From: Clostridium felsineum DSM 794
GTDB lineage: Bacteria; Bacillota; Clostridia; Clostridiales; Clostridiaceae
Assembly: GCF_002006355.2 (NCBI RefSeq)
Contig: NZ_CP096980.1
Span: 4,768,501-4,832,500 of the forward strand
Length of the DNA: 64,000 nt
Direction of reading: 5' to 3'
The translations under genes were made by a program, and so were the position numbers. Each line of letters begins with the position of its first letter. The stretch's first letter is position 1. The notes under the pieces were generated by a model. That model worked only from the letters and a program-made list of their open reading frames with translations, did no database searches and was not told where the DNA came from. Below, piece by piece: positions 46,545-54,137 of the stretch.

Positions 46545-48011
46545 TTATTTAGCCTCCCCCTTCAAGAATTTTGAATTATCCTGCTTATACCACCAATCTG
46601 TGTATGGAAGTGTAACCCTTGCCGCTAAATTCTTTTCAAAACTTCTATTTTTTATAGTATCCAGAACTGTATATGCAAAATCCAAAGTTCCTTTATAGCC
46701 AAATATCATATATTCATCATTTACACAAAGTGCTGACACTCCCTGCTTTATTGCCCAAACAGTAGTCCCTGGATGTCTTGAAAAATATATATCTGGTTTA
46801 TATTCATTAATAATGTTTAATATTTCATAGTTTTGCTGATCTGCCACACTAACTTTAAAATTGTATGGGGAATTTTCCCCCAAATACTCAAGTGGTGCTG
46901 GAATTTTACCACTATCATGCTTCTTGTCATGATGCCATGATGCCGCCCACACAACTTCCATATCTAGTTCTTGCAATACACGGGCTACTTCATAAGTATA
47001 TCCAGGTCCCATACCTAAAATTGCCCTAAGTCCTTTAAGCTCTTTTTTAACTTCTTCAATTTTAGGTATGTACTTTGCTCTTTCTCTTTCTATATAAGCT
47101 TCCACTTCTTTTTGTTTATTAATTACTCTTCCAATCTCTCTAAGCCAAGTTTCAAAGCCTGCAATACCTAAAGGATTTATTGTATTTACAAATGGAACTC
47201 CATACTTTTCCTTCAGTCCATTTCCAAGATAACTTCCAAGCACTCCACAAATACTTACCGTTGCTAACGCTTCTGATAAATGTGATAATTCCTCAATTGT
47301 AGAATTTTGATATAAAAATACTGGTTCTACATCAAACTCCTTAAACATTTTTATTATATTTTCTCTTTCACTTTCAAAAAAATTCTTAAAGTTTATAGTA
47401 TTTCTTTTTTCAACTGGCGGCTTTACAATACTATTAAGCACAGCATGATCACTAGCGTCAAAACCCGTTGCCCAAATTCTTGATCTAAAACCCTCACAGT
47501 GGACTGCTGCTATTGGTACCGGTATTTCTTCTTTAAGTTCTTCAACAACACTATCCACATCTTCACCTATTATCCCAGATAAACAAGAGGTTCCTATAAA
47601 AATTGCCTTAGGCTTGTATCTCTTATATGTCTCTACTACAATCTTCTTTAAACTTTTTGCTGAACCAAATACAGTATCCTTTTCATTCATATCTGTTCCT
47701 ACAAATACTGTAGAATTTTGAATTCCTCTTTTTGTTGCTAGTTGAGAATTTACTACATCTACTCCAGATGCCATAGCTGTACACCCTGAAGGTGCATGAT
47801 TTATTACTGCTACATCTCTAATTCCTGCTAACTGTGCTAATGCACATCCTGCATTACACGAACTAGACTGACTAAAACATCTCTCTCTATTTTTTAAAGT
47901 TCCACACTTAGATTTATTTACAACATCACGCAAATCACCATTATAACCTGTTATTGACCCAAGTCTATTCTCCCTTGTTGGAACTGCTCCTAATTTCAAA
48001 TTAATCGGCAT
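46545..48011 (-). CDS. Nitrogenase-like component alpha subunit (NifD-like, first pair)
   Basis: About 488 residues. P-cluster-type Cys are in SSSCNAGCALAQL near residue 52, HAPSGCTAM near 77 and FIGTSCLSGIIGEDVD near 135. A Cys at the cofactor-ligand position is in TVSICGVLGSYLG near 262. Where NifD has the cofactor His (Azotobacter His442), I read GVSALCVNDEYMIFGYKG: an Asn in place of the His by eye. The ATG at 48011 with AGGAGG is preferred to the GTG three codons upstream. Such changes set it apart from nitrogen-fixing NifD and fit nitrogenase-like reductases. Confidence 0.85.
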   Translation of the reverse strand: MPINLKLGAVPTRENRLGSITGYNGDLRDVVNKSKCGTLKNRERCFSQSSSCNAGCALAQLAGIRDVAVINHAPSGCTAMASGVDVVNSQLATKRGIQNSTVFVGTDMNEKDTVFGSAKSLKKIVVETYKRYKPKAIFIGTSCLSGIIGEDVDSVVEELKEEIPVPIAAVHCEGFRSRIWATGFDASDHAVLNSIVKPPVEKRNTINFKNFFESERENIIKMFKEFDVEPVFLYQNSTIEELSHLSEALATVSICGVLGSYLGNGLKEKYGVPFVNTINPLGIAGFETWLREIGRVINKQKEVEAYIERERAKYIPKIEEVKKELKGLRAILGMGPGYTYEVARVLQELDMEVVWAASWHHDKKHDSGKIPAPLEYLGENSPYNFKVSVADQQNYEILNIINEYKPDIYFSRHPGTTVWAIKQGVSALCVNDEYMIFGYKGTLDFAYTVLDTIKNRSFEKNLAARVTLPYTDWWYKQDNSKFLKGEAK

Positions 48012-48023
48012 TAAATCCACCTC

Positions 48024-48845
48024 CTACAAATCTGTTAATCCATATTCTGTTAATATTTCTTCTAATCTTTCCTGTGTCATGGGCTTTGGAACAACAAACA
48101 TGTCGTTATTATCTATATTTTTAGCCAATATTCTGTACTCATCTGCCTGCTCCGCCTTTGGATCAAATTCAATCACCGTTTGTTTATTGATTTCTGCCTT
48201 AGTAACCATTGGACTTCTAGGGACAAAATGAATTAGTTGACTTCCTAGTTCTTTTGCAAAAGCATCTAAAAGCTCATACTCATTGGATACTTTTCTACTG
48301 TTACAAATAATCCCCCCAAGTCTTACTCCACCAGTATTTGCATATTTTCTTATACCTTTAGCAATATTATTGGCAGCATATAGGGCCATCATTTCTCCAG
48401 AAGCAACTATGTAAATTTCTTGTGCTTTTCCTTCACGTATTGGCATTGCGAAACCACCACATACAACATCGCCAAGTACATCATAAAATACATAATCTAA
48501 ATCATCTGTATATGCGCCTAACTGCTCTAACATATTTATTGATGTTATAATTCCTCTTCCTGCACAACCAACTCCTGGTTCTGGTCCACCTGATTCAACA
48601 CATTTTATATTTCCATAACCAACTCTCAAAATATTATTTAAATCTACGTCTTCACCCTCCTCACGAAGCGTATCTAGTACTGACTTTTGATTTAAACCTC
48701 CTAATAATAATCTAGTTGAATCTGCTTTTGGATCACATCCTACCACCATTATATTTTTTTTTAGTTCTGCTAACCCTGCTGTAAGATTTTGTGTTGTAGT
48801 TGATTTTCCTATTCCACCTTTTCCATAAATAGCTACTTGTCTCAT
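48024..48845 (-). CDS. NifH-like dinitrogenase reductase (Fe protein)
   Basis: 273 residues with all NifH hallmarks. The P-loop YGKGGIGKSTTTQN is at residues ~7-20, the first cluster Cys with the ADP-ribosylation-type Arg in GVGCAGRGI near 97, and the second cluster Cys in DVLGDVVCGGFAMP near 131. It gives ATP-driven electrons to the NifDK-like pairs. Only one nifH serves two DK pairs in this operon, so it would have to dock to both or one pair is a scaffold. GAGGAGG precedes the ATG. Confidence 0.93.
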   Translation of the reverse strand: MRQVAIYGKGGIGKSTTTQNLTAGLAELKKNIMVVGCDPKADSTRLLLGGLNQKSVLDTLREEGEDVDLNNILRVGYGNIKCVESGGPEPGVGCAGRGIITSINMLEQLGAYTDDLDYVFYDVLGDVVCGGFAMPIREGKAQEIYIVASGEMMALYAANNIAKGIRKYANTGGVRLGGIICNSRKVSNEYELLDAFAKELGSQLIHFVPRSPMVTKAEINKQTVIEFDPKAEQADEYRILAKNIDNNDMFVVPKPMTQERLEEILTEYGLTDL

Positions 48846-48865
48846 TGATTCTTCCTCCTCTGCAT

Positions 48866-49204
48866 TTAAGCTTGTCTTTCATAATATTGAATAAGTTTTT
48901 CTAATGCTACATCTATAGCTTCATGTATATCATATACATCTATTCCATGTGATCTAACTATATTTTCAGCTCCAGGTCCAATCTTTCCTATTAACAATGC
49001 TCTACAATCACTTATTTTCTCTATTAATGGTTTAAATTTATTCTTATGAAAATCACTGCATGGGCAATTTGTTATATTTTTTCTAGTTTCAATAAAATTA
49101 TAATCTTTATCCTTAACTTCAAATATGAAAAATTGTAGTGCTGTTGCAAAATGTTGATCTACATAAACCCCATCTCCACTACCCACTGCTATTTTATAGC
49201 TCAT
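48866..49204 (-). CDS. NifX-like cofactor-binding protein
   Basis: 112 residues, matching the dinitrogenase FeMo-cofactor biosynthesis domain (NifX/NifB C-terminus). It has VGSGDGVYVDQHFATALQFF at the N-terminus and CRALLIGKIGPGAENIVRSH near residue 70. A short Cys motif NCPCSD lies near 48. Such proteins carry NifB-co or precursors to the apo-enzyme. It is the first gene of the operon, right behind the SAM riboswitch, with a strong AAAGGAGG site. Confidence 0.85.
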   Translation of the reverse strand: MSYKIAVGSGDGVYVDQHFATALQFFIFEVKDKDYNFIETRKNITNCPCSDFHKNKFKPLIEKISDCRALLIGKIGPGAENIVRSHGIDVYDIHEAIDVALEKLIQYYERQA

Positions 49205-49223
49205 ATAAATCCACCTCCTTTAT

Positions 49224-49262
49224 AAAAAAAGCTACATTTAGATAAGACTAAATGAAGCTTTT
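49224..49262 (-). terminator. Riboswitch-controlled terminator
   Basis: Minus strand: AGCTTCATTTAG pairs with CTAAATGTAGCT (one mismatch) around a 6-base loop, followed by seven T. It lies between the SAM riboswitch and the first gene, so SAM binding should favour it and shut the operon off. Confidence 0.88.
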
Positions 49263-49273
49263 GCTTGCACTAG

Positions 49274-49379
49274 CCTTATCTTTCAGGTACACCTGCTGGA
49301 ATTAGCACCTTATATGCAAACGAAACATACTGGTTGCTGAAGCTTCATTGGGCCAGTCCCTCAGCTTCTCTCGATAAGC
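49274..49379 (-). promoter_or_regulatory. SAM-I (S-box) riboswitch
   Basis: Minus strand from 49379: CTTATCGAGAGAAGCTGAGG, then GACTGGCCCAATGAAGC, TTCAGCAACCAG, a P3 loop, GGTGCTAATTCCAGCAGG and the closing AAAGATAAG. These are the S-box core blocks in order: the kink-turn region GAGAG/GAGGGA, GGCCC-AUGAA, CAGCAACC, GGUGCUAAUUCC, and a P1 stem CTTATC/GATAAG. It binds S-adenosylmethionine; with ample SAM the terminator downstream forms. It controls a nitrogenase-like operon, which links that operon to sulfur/methionine supply. Confidence 0.95.
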
Positions 49380-49400
49380 ACTATAAATATTAAATTAAAT

Positions 49401-49450
49401 AAAAAGGCCGCGTTTACACTATTTCTCAATAATAGCGTAAACACAGCCTC
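49401..49450 (-). terminator. Extra terminator/attenuator upstream of the SAM riboswitch
   Basis: Minus strand: GGCTGTGTTTACGCTATT pairs with AATAGTGTAAACGCGGCC around a 7-base loop, followed by TTTTTATTT. It lies ~50 bases after the predicted transcription start and ahead of the S-box, with no minus-strand gene before it that would need ending. It may be a second attenuator controlled by an unknown factor. Confidence 0.8.
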
Positions 49451-49506
49451 TAGTTTTTCTAGTCAACTTTGTATTCCAAGTATTCCTATTTGTTTTATTG
49501 AATATC

Positions 49507-49535
49507 ATTATATCAGTATGTCTTTTTATTGTCAA
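49507..49535 (-). promoter_or_regulatory. Consensus promoter of the nitrogenase-like operon
   Basis: Minus strand: TTGACA (49535-49530), 17-base spacer, TATAAT (49512-49507). A perfect sigma-A promoter; the transcript should begin near 49500. There is no sigma-54 (-24/-12) site as in many nif operons. Confidence 0.85.
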
Positions 49536-49588
49536 ATACTTTTTCTCATAATATAAATTATCTGCTACCTCAAAAAGTGCCTTAAATC

Positions 49589-49702
49589 TCATGGGATGCT
49601 TACATAAAACTTTTTATACATTTGCCTTAAATGCTCATACTCTCCCGCTTTTTGTAGTTCTTGAGCTAAAATCAATTCACTCTCAACATATCTATAATTC
49701 AT
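49589..49702 (-). CDS. Small hypothetical ORF upstream of the operon promoter
   Basis: 37 codons (MNYRYVESELILAQELQKAG...), helical and charged. Its stop overlaps by ATGA with a second open frame that runs through the promoter and first hairpin to near 49425. Only a distant GGGAAG site. Could be a gene remnant or chance; the remaining 49450-49760 DNA holds only the two promoters. Confidence 0.25.
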   Translation of the reverse strand: MNYRYVESELILAQELQKAGEYEHLRQMYKKFYVSIP

Positions 49703-49766
49703 GTTAAAAAGCACTTCCCTTACTAATAATTAATTATAATATAATTCTTATAATGTATGTAATGTA

Positions 49767-49795
49767 TTGACTGAAATGGTTATATTTTGTATCAT
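49767..49795 (+). promoter_or_regulatory. Probable promoter of the amylase gene
   Basis: TTGACT (49767-49772), 17-base spacer, TATCAT (49790-49795). It gives a leader of ~115 bases to the TTG start codon. Confidence 0.55.
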
Positions 49796-49915
49796 AATAA
49801 TAGACATAAAACAATAATTTATACTTTGTAAAATAACAACTTTAAGGGGGTGTGCTCATAAACAAGCTAGCTGACACAAATAAAATTATAATTTTAATAT
49901 GGAGATGAGTATATT

Positions 49916-51883
49916 TTGTGTAAACGTTTAAAAATAAAAATTCTATCACTTTCTGTGATGTTTACATTAATTGGGTATAATTGTGCATTTAATTCAATTA
50001 AGGTGAACGCAAAAATAATGACCCATGGAACAACTTCAAAAAATATTAAAAATGGTGTTATACTTCATGCTTTCGATTGGTCGTTTAACAACATAAAAAA
50101 GGAACTTCCTAATATTTCAGCTGCAGGTTATACTTCTGTTCAAGTATCTCCAGTTCAGGGAACAAAAAATAGTAGTATAAATAGTTCCGATTGGTGGCTT
50201 TTATATCAACCAACAAATCAATCCATAGGAAACTCTCAACTTGGAAGTTATAAGGATTTTAAAGATCTCTGCAGTGAAGCAAAAAACTATGGCATATCCA
50301 TAATTGTGGATGCTGTAATGAATCATATGGCTAATAACGGAAATAAAGATGAACTTGCTCCTGAAGTAGATTCAAGTTTCAAAGATCCAAGTTTTTATCA
50401 TCATAATGGACAGTGCAATGATTGGAATAATAGAGAAGACATAACCCAAAAAGGTGTGGGAATGCCTGATTTAAATACTCAAAATCCCGCAGTTCAGGGG
50501 AAAGCAATTAACTTTCTAAACCAATGTATAGATGCTGGTGCAAGCGGTTTCCGTTTTGATTCTGCTAAACACATAGAAACAGACTTAGGATTAGACGCCA
50601 ATACCCCATGGGCGAGCAACTATTGGGAAAATGTTTTAGGAAGCCTCCACAATAAATCAGATCTATATATTTATGGTGAAGTCCTTCAAGATGGAAAAGT
50701 AGATAATATTTCAGCCTATGAAAGCCTTATGAATGTTGAAGCAAGCAGCTATGATGCATCTCTTCGAAAAGCAGTTAAATTGGGAGATTTTACTGATGCG
50801 AAAGGTATGGGTGGACTTGATAATAATAAATGTGTAGATTTTGTTGAAACCCATGATGAATACGAAAATGGTACAAGTAAAGACCTAACAGACTGGCAGC
50901 GAAAAGCTGGTTGGGCAATAGCAGCTTCACGATCTGGCTCTGTCCCTTTATTTTTTGATAGACCAACAGAAAGTATAGGAAGTGAAGGTGATAATCTTTG
51001 GAACGATTCTGACGTTGTAGCTATCAATGATTTTCATAATGCAATGGCTGGGCAAAATGAAAACTTGACTTTGGAAAATAACAACAAAGCAATGCTTATA
51101 GAAAGAGGTGATAACGGCACCGTTATTGTAAATGATGGCGATAGTTTTAATTTAAATTCCCCAACTAATTTAAATGATGGACAATACAACAACCATGGCT
51201 CTAAAGCGGCTTCTCTTGTTGCCTCTGGTAGAATATTAACAGGAACAGTACCTGCAAATTCAATTATAATACTCTACAATAATGGATCTGTTACGAACTA
51301 TATCCCCCACGCAGATTACAAAATCGATTACGATAGCAGTAATTTAGTTAAAGGACATACTTTCACAATTTACTATAACGGAAGCCTAACAAACTCATCA
51401 AATGTATCTTTGCACTTAGGTATTAATGGCTGGAACAACACACAAAACTTATCTATGATAAAGGACTCAAATGGTTTTTGGGAAACTAGTATAACTATAC
51501 CTAATTCAGCAAATACATTAAATTTCTGTTTTACCAATGGAACTAACTGGGATAACAACAGCAACAATAATTGGACTTTAAATGTATGCAATAATATTCC
51601 TAATGTACAAGTATCCCCAGCACCACAGTCAAGTAAAGAAATATCTATTTATTACAATGGAACTTTAGCCTCCTCATCCTCCAGTATAACATTGCATTGG
51701 GGATATAATGGATTTATAGCTCCTCAAGATGTAACTATGACAAAACAAAATGACGGACGATGGCTTGCAAAAATAACACTTCCTTCTGGGTGCTATGCTG
51801 TTAATATGGTATTTAAAAATCAGTCAGGTACCTGGGACAATAATAATTCTAATAATTACAACTTTTCCTCAACTAAAAATTGA
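49916..51883 (+). CDS. Secreted alpha-amylase (GH13) with two CBM25-like starch-binding domains
   Basis: 655 residues starting at TTG 49916 after GGAGATGAG (no in-frame ATG nearby). A signal peptide covers ~1-31. The GH13 barrel spans ~40-400: VDAVMNH near 137, the nucleophile Asp in SGFRFDSAKHIE near 215, the acid Glu in YIYGEVLQD near 250 and VETHDEYENG near 315. A beta domain follows to ~460. Two repeats of ~85 residues (from about 476 and 573) carry IYYNGSL...LHLGINGW and IYYNGTL...LHWGYNGF, matching CBM25. It degrades starch outside the cell. A cre-like site overlaps the start, so CcpA control by glucose is likely. Confidence 0.9.
   Translation: MCKRLKIKILSLSVMFTLIGYNCAFNSIKVNAKIMTHGTTSKNIKNGVILHAFDWSFNNIKKELPNISAAGYTSVQVSPVQGTKNSSINSSDWWLLYQPTNQSIGNSQLGSYKDFKDLCSEAKNYGISIIVDAVMNHMANNGNKDELAPEVDSSFKDPSFYHHNGQCNDWNNREDITQKGVGMPDLNTQNPAVQGKAINFLNQCIDAGASGFRFDSAKHIETDLGLDANTPWASNYWENVLGSLHNKSDLYIYGEVLQDGKVDNISAYESLMNVEASSYDASLRKAVKLGDFTDAKGMGGLDNNKCVDFVETHDEYENGTSKDLTDWQRKAGWAIAASRSGSVPLFFDRPTESIGSEGDNLWNDSDVVAINDFHNAMAGQNENLTLENNNKAMLIERGDNGTVIVNDGDSFNLNSPTNLNDGQYNNHGSKAASLVASGRILTGTVPANSIIILYNNGSVTNYIPHADYKIDYDSSNLVKGHTFTIYYNGSLTNSSNVSLHLGINGWNNTQNLSMIKDSNGFWETSITIPNSANTLNFCFTNGTNWDNNSNNNWTLNVCNNIPNVQVSPAPQSSKEISIYYNGTLASSSSSITLHWGYNGFIAPQDVTMTKQNDGRWLAKITLPSGCYAVNMVFKNQSGTWDNNNSNNYNFSSTKN
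49919..49932 (+). promoter_or_regulatory. Catabolite-responsive element (cre) candidate over the amylase start
   Basis: TGTAAACGTTTAAA matches the cre consensus TGWAANCGNTNWCA at all but one position. Placed inside the first codons, a bound CcpA would act as a roadblock. Confidence 0.6.
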
Positions 51884-51966
51884 CACTTAATATATGAAAA
51901 CTTATAAATACTGTGAAATAGTTATCTGATATATAGTTCAAAAAATTCTTATAGTATTAGTTTATT

Positions 51967-52745
51967 TTATTGTAAATTAAAAACTACACATATAAGTACT
52001 CCTAATTCACAAATCGAAAATAATTGAGCACAAAAATAAGTTCTATAAAAATCATCGAACTTTCGCTTCTCAATTAAATATATAAAAAATATCATTAATG
52101 AACCTATAATCCCCATAATCAAAGCAAATATGTCTTCATTTTTAACCGAAAACCAAATACCATTTTTCATTCCATATTTCGCAAAATAATAAGCGAATTT
52201 GGGAATAGCAATTATGTTCGTTGGTATGAATACTTTCAATTTAATAAATGGTGAAATTAATGCTAAAAAGAATGCTGCACCTAGCATAATAAGGAACGAC
52301 AAGATATCTTTAAAAGGAAACCCTATAACCTTTCTTGTCTTTTCTTTATTACTTCCCTTAACGATTTTCTCACAATAAATTGCTTTATGAGTTTGAGTTA
52401 GATAGCCTATTTTGTAAAAATTATATTTATTTACACCAGATGAAAAGAAAAATTCAACCTCTTCTCATGTAGACAGATAAACATAGTTTGTTGGAGCTTT
52501 GCTATAATGTTTTATTTCCACTACTTCCCCAGTAACATAATTTAGTTCTCCAATTATTAATTGAGGAATATCAAGGAAGCTAGGTTTAAGAAAGTAAATT
52601 ATATATCCCTCTTGTTTGATTTAACAATATTTTTACTATTATACAAGCCCAAATTAATCTTATCATATACTGTAAATATTTCAATAAACTCCTCCAAGGG
52701 TACATCATTATCTAGATGCAAACAACTTGAAAACTTAGTATTTAC
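51967..52745 (-). pseudogene. Decayed membrane-protein gene
   Basis: Reading the minus strand from ~52745: KFSSCLHLDNDVPLEEFIEI... continues to ~52610, a frameshift follows, then IYFLKPSFLDIPQLIIGELN... runs to an in-frame TGA at 52467-52465. After it the same frame continues (EEVEFFFSSGVNKYNFYKIG...) through a two- to three-span membrane region to the stop at 51967. So there are at least a missing start, a frameshift and a stop. The layout (beta-rich part, two spans) recalls DUF3592-type proteins, not certain. Its 5' part is repeated at ~55.9 and ~58.7 kb. Confidence 0.6.
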
Positions 52746-52990
52746 ATCTGTCTATTATATATAAATACTATAATGTTAGGGGACCACATATAATAAAATA
52801 AAAAGCCACATACTCTCCTTAAATTGAGAATATGTGACTTTGCTCTACTATTCATTAAATTTTGCCATATAATACATTTATCATGTATTATATTATTTTC
52901 ACTTTTTATGCAATTTTATTCCAAATGATGCAGCTTTGTTATAAAGTCATAAAAATTGTTGGTTTGGAATAAAGTTTGAGCAAATTTTAA
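52640..52990. repeat. Dispersed repeat, copy 1
   Basis: Contains the 5' end of the decayed gene (CATTATCTAGATGCAAACAA, from 52706), then the hairpin AAAGCCACATACTCTCCTTA...GAATATGTGACTTT (52801-52842), then a ~140-base AT-rich tail with CATATAATACATTTATCATG. Copy 3 at 58.6-59.0 kb matches it through all three parts; copy 2 matches the first two. The hairpin is a minus-strand terminator shape. Confidence 0.7.
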
Positions 52991-53048
52991 GAATATTATG
53001 TATTAAATTTACTATAAATTATTTTTATACTATAAACTATACTTATTT

Positions 53049-53306
53049 TCATAATAATCTAAAAATAATCTCAGCTAAAACATATACTAACGGAAATAAT
53101 ATAAATATAATTCCTAAAATTATTGAACTTGTATTAAATAAAGATTTTGTTACTCTATTTTGAGTTTTCATCTGCTTCAAGTATATTTTATTCATTGCTA
53201 TACCTGTACCACCAAGAATTATAAGACACGTTCCTATAAAACAAATAAGAGCAATAATAATTCCAATTATAGCTAAAACAAATGGCAAAGCAATCAAAAA
53301 TGGCAT
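53049..53306 (-). CDS. Small three-span membrane protein
   Basis: 85 residues, start ATG with a strong AAGGAGG site. It has two N-terminal hydrophobic spans (about residues 4-36) and one near the C-terminus, separated by a basic loop (KIYLKQMKTQNR). No known family. It lies 15 bases after another small membrane gene, so they form a pair. Confidence 0.6.
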   Translation of the reverse strand: MPFLIALPFVLAIIGIIIALICFIGTCLIILGGTGIAMNKIYLKQMKTQNRVTKSLFNTSSIILGIIFILFPLVYVLAEIIFRLL

Positions 53307-53321
53307 TTAGAATTACCTCCT

Positions 53322-53555
53322 TTATAAATTATTCAAAATCAATACTCCTGCAATCAAATAACACGAAGTTATTATAATTCCCACCCACATATGTATGGCT
53401 GAAAGTAGCCAATAACTAAATTTTATTTTTTTATTAGATGTATCAAAACTTTTACTCATCTTCATACCACTATATCCTCGTACTATTGCAATAACCGCAA
53501 AAACTAAAGCCATTATAAGTGCTAAAAGAATAAGTGTATTCCCTAGTTTTATCAA
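53322..53555 (-). CDS. Small two-span membrane protein
   Basis: 77 residues. TTG start at 53555 with AAGGTG upstream. Spans at ~5-27 and ~52-74, joined by a basic loop (KMSKSFDTSNKKIKFS). No known family. Together with the 85-residue protein it could form a small membrane complex; function unknown. Confidence 0.55.
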   Translation of the reverse strand: MIKLGNTLILLALIMALVFAVIAIVRGYSGMKMSKSFDTSNKKIKFSYWLLSAIHMWVGIIITSCYLIAGVLILNNL

Positions 53556-53597
53556 TCTTTTTCACCTTACCCTTGAAAATTAATTTTTACAATATAT

Positions 53598-53840
53598 TTA
53601 TGTTACATAACCTATATTATAAAAGCAGCTATTTGAAATATAAAATTTATTCAAATCCTGTGCCAATATAAATAGATTACCTACAACTGCTGTTATTCCC
53701 TGATAACTATAATAAAAAGCTTCCTTAACCTCCTTTGTTAGTGAGTTTTTATCTTGAAATCCTTGAAATCCTTGAAATTCCCACAAAGTTTCCAAGAAAA
53801 GCCCCCATTTTTCACTTTCTTTATCCATTCTATCACACAT
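53598..53840 (-). CDS. Hypothetical small protein with a 9-base tandem repeat
   Basis: 80 residues, soluble. Three tandem copies of the 9-mer CTTGAAATC on the plus strand (53753-53780) encode EFQGFQGFQD. The N-terminus is charged and Trp-rich (DKESEKWGLFLETLWEF). An AAGG lies 7 bases before the ATG. Could be real or the end of a longer, decayed gene. Confidence 0.4.
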   Translation of the reverse strand: MCDRMDKESEKWGLFLETLWEFQGFQGFQDKNSLTKEVKEAFYYSYQGITAVVGNLFILAQDLNKFYISNSCFYNIGYVT

Positions 53841-54137
53841 TATTTAACCTTGCTAACTGCTTTTCTAGGGCTTTTTTAGAACCATAATACAATCTGAATA
53901 TTCTAAAATATAAAAATAATTTTTTTCTATATCATAAAGAACTTCATGCTTCCTTCCCTTTTTTATTCCTTTTAGTCTAGTACTTCTCTCAAGACACAGA
54001 GCACCCTAAATTCTAGTCCAAGATTTATAATCATAAACAATAAGCTACTCTTGATTCCTTGTAGGCGTATTGCAGACAAAATTCACCCTAAAGTGAAAGA
54101 TGGTGAAAAGTAGATATCTTACTCACTTTAAGCCATT
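53841..54137 (-). other. Gap with a gene remnant
   Basis: No intact gene. A minus-strand open piece (LERSTRLKGIKKGRKHEVLY..., ~45 codons) ends with a stop near 53861 and has no clear start. The remaining ~130 bases before the DJ-1 gene hold nothing I can name. Confidence 0.3.

Noticed and set aside
37604..49204. Standard molybdenum nitrogenase operon
   Set aside because: SAM riboswitch control, short NifK, altered cofactor-ligand region, no nifE/N/V and an amino acid importer inside all argue against nitrogen fixation.
49401..49500. ANTAR-type antiterminator RNA in the operon leader
   Set aside because: Only one hairpin loop fits the A1/G4 rule; the first hairpin (CTAG-AAAAA-CTAG) does not, and no ANTAR protein gene is nearby.
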